Below, piece after piece: positions 4,612 to 5,399 of a stretch of DNA of 5,399 nucleotides; within the stretch, counting starts at the first letter, position 1, and every line of letters starts with the position of its first letter. The DNA is from Candidatus Heimdallarchaeota archaeon. GTDB taxonomy: Archaea > Asgardarchaeota > Heimdallarchaeia > Heimdallarchaeales > Heimdallarchaeaceae. Made by a program: the position numbers and the translations under genes. The notes beneath the pieces are model-generated. The model saw only the letters and a program-made list of their open reading frames with translations, had not been told where the DNA came from and ran no database searches. The stretch spans positions 1-5,399 of the forward strand of contig JAEOTK010000314.1 of NCBI GenBank assembly GCA_016839875.1, written 5' to 3'.

Positions 4612-5399
4612 TCATATATTTAGCGATATAAGGGGATTATCAGGTTGTATAAGTATCTTGAAAGCAAACCATCCGATGAACATTAATACAACAGAGTGCA
4701 TTAAACCTGCTTTGATTGACATTTTAGACATTTTACCTGCAACTAAACCGGAGAAAAATCCTTGAACAGCTAACATGTGGAGAAACAGCACTTCTAAAGT
4801 ATCCAAATCTATCTCTAATAGGAAGATTCCTGCTGTTTGTTCTTGTGAAATATTTGCAGATCCAAAAGGAATGAAGAACGACAAGAAGAGTATCACAACT
4901 ACTAATATGAATATTATATAAGCAGCATAAACTATGTAAACATAAGGTTTCATTGAACCTTCCCTTTCCTTCTTAAGATCTAACAAACTTTGAACATACT
5001 TTTCTGTAGCTTCGAAAATTTCTTCCAGATTACCACCAGATCTTTCTGCTTCTAGTATTAACAAGGTAGCTCTCTGAGCAAGAGGAGTATTGATTGATTC
5101 TTGGAAATCTTCCATTGCTTTATTGAAAGGAATACCCCAAGAGATTTTGCTAGACATTTTCCGTAATTCCGGTGTTAAAGGACCATAATGTCTTTTTGCT
5201 GATTCTTGGATTGCTCGGGGAAGACTCATACCTGTTCTCTGAGCATTACTAATTTCTCGTAGGAGATATGGAAGGTTTTCATCAATTCTTGATTGCCTTC
5301 TCTCTTCTCTATAAATAATAAGAAATGTTGGAATTCCTACCATTACAATAATCGCTAATATAACAAAATCATTAATGTCCAGAATTGTAATGAAATCAC
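4612..5399 (-). CDS. T2SF-domain pilus assembly platform protein (FlaJ/TadC-like), 5' partial
   Basis: Integral membrane platform protein of a type IV filament assembly machine; it binds the assembly ATPase and seats the growing pilus. The frame stays open to the right edge: 18 more codons precede the ATG at 5343 and encode the first half of a membrane helix (FVILAIIVMVGIPTFLIIY), so that ATG is internal and 261 residues are visible. Numbering from that Met, the T2SF cytoplasmic domain spans about 20-130 (LPYLLREISNAQRTGMSLP, then WGIPFNKAMEDF and ILEAERSGGNLEEIFE). Further membrane helices follow at about 134-160, 184-203 and 212-231. The Arg-x-Gly-Met-Ser-Leu and Glu-x-x-Arg-x-Gly-Gly elements are characteristic of the FlaJ/TadC branch. 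FlaJ-type proteins usually carry two T2SF domains, so the first probably lies outside the window. First gene of the visible row; the promoter is not in view. Confidence 0.93.
   Translation of the reverse strand, partial: DFITILDINDFVILAIIVMVGIPTFLIIYREERRQSRIDENLPYLLREISNAQRTGMSLPRAIQESAKRHYGPLTPELRKMSSKISWGIPFNKAMEDFQESINTPLAQRATLLILEAERSGGNLEEIFEATEKYVQSLLDLKKEREGSMKPYVYIVYAAYIIFILVVVILFLSFFIPFGSANISQEQTAGIFLLEIDLDTLEVLFLHMLAVQGFFSGLVAGKMSKMSIKAGLMHSVVLMFIGWFAFKILIQPDNPLISLNI

Noticed and set aside
5341..5343. ATG at 5343 as the start of the T2SF gene
   Set aside because: The frame remains open to the window edge and the upstream codons form the first half of a membrane helix that continues across this Met, so it is internal.
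1..5399. CRISPR array, tRNA, rRNA, insertion sequence or attachment site
   Set aside because: Nothing in the window resembles spaced direct repeats, tRNA-like cloverleaf sequence, transposase genes or terminal inverted repeats; almost all bases are coding.

Overview
The window looks like part of an archaeal chromosome that is AT-rich (roughly one third G+C by eye). The evidence for Archaea is: (i) a GspE/VirB11-superfamily ATPase and a FlaJ/TadC-type membrane platform protein of the archaeal type IV pilus kind; (ii) three proteins with archaeal class III (prepilin) signal peptides of the form K/R-rich, G|Q, hydrophobic helix; (iii) an archaeal TATA box (TTTAAATA) before a small heat-shock gene; (iv) GGTGA-type ribosome binding sites. 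The lineage cannot be fixed from this sequence. An Asgard or other uncultured archaeon would fit, but that is a guess.

Layout. On the + strand, the window opens inside an assembly ATPase gene (about 359 C-terminal residues visible, ending at 1082). A short hairpin and T-rich tract follow, apparently a terminator. Next come a TATA box and an Hsp20-family chaperone gene (about 1184-1831). On the - strand, converging on hsp20 with only 26 bp between stops, is a tight five-gene row read from right to left: a T2SF/FlaJ/TadC-like membrane platform protein (continues past the right edge), a 139-residue coiled-coil protein, and three pilin-like proteins of 381, 155 and 225 residues. Gaps inside this row are 22, 14, 5 and 1 bp. 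Each downstream gene has its own Shine-Dalgarno sequence, and in the last two cases it overlaps the end of the preceding gene, so the row is almost certainly one operon.

How the genes may work together. The ATPase would power assembly from the cytoplasm and the T2SF protein would be the membrane platform. The three pilin-like proteins would be cut after Gly by an archaeal prepilin peptidase (not in the window) and assembled, or would act as minor/priming/tip subunits. The coiled-coil protein, encoded between platform and pilins, may be a cytoplasmic accessory factor. The largest pilin carries what looks like a beta-sandwich domain of the carboxypeptidase-regulatory/transthyretin type, suggesting a surface or tip role. 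The chaperone is probably an unrelated neighbour.

Corrections made here: the ATPase and the T2SF genes are both open at the window edges, so their first in-window ATG is not the start. The starts of the second and third pilin genes and of hsp20 are moved downstream on the basis of ribosome binding sites or the TATA box. The first pilin gene starts at TTG.
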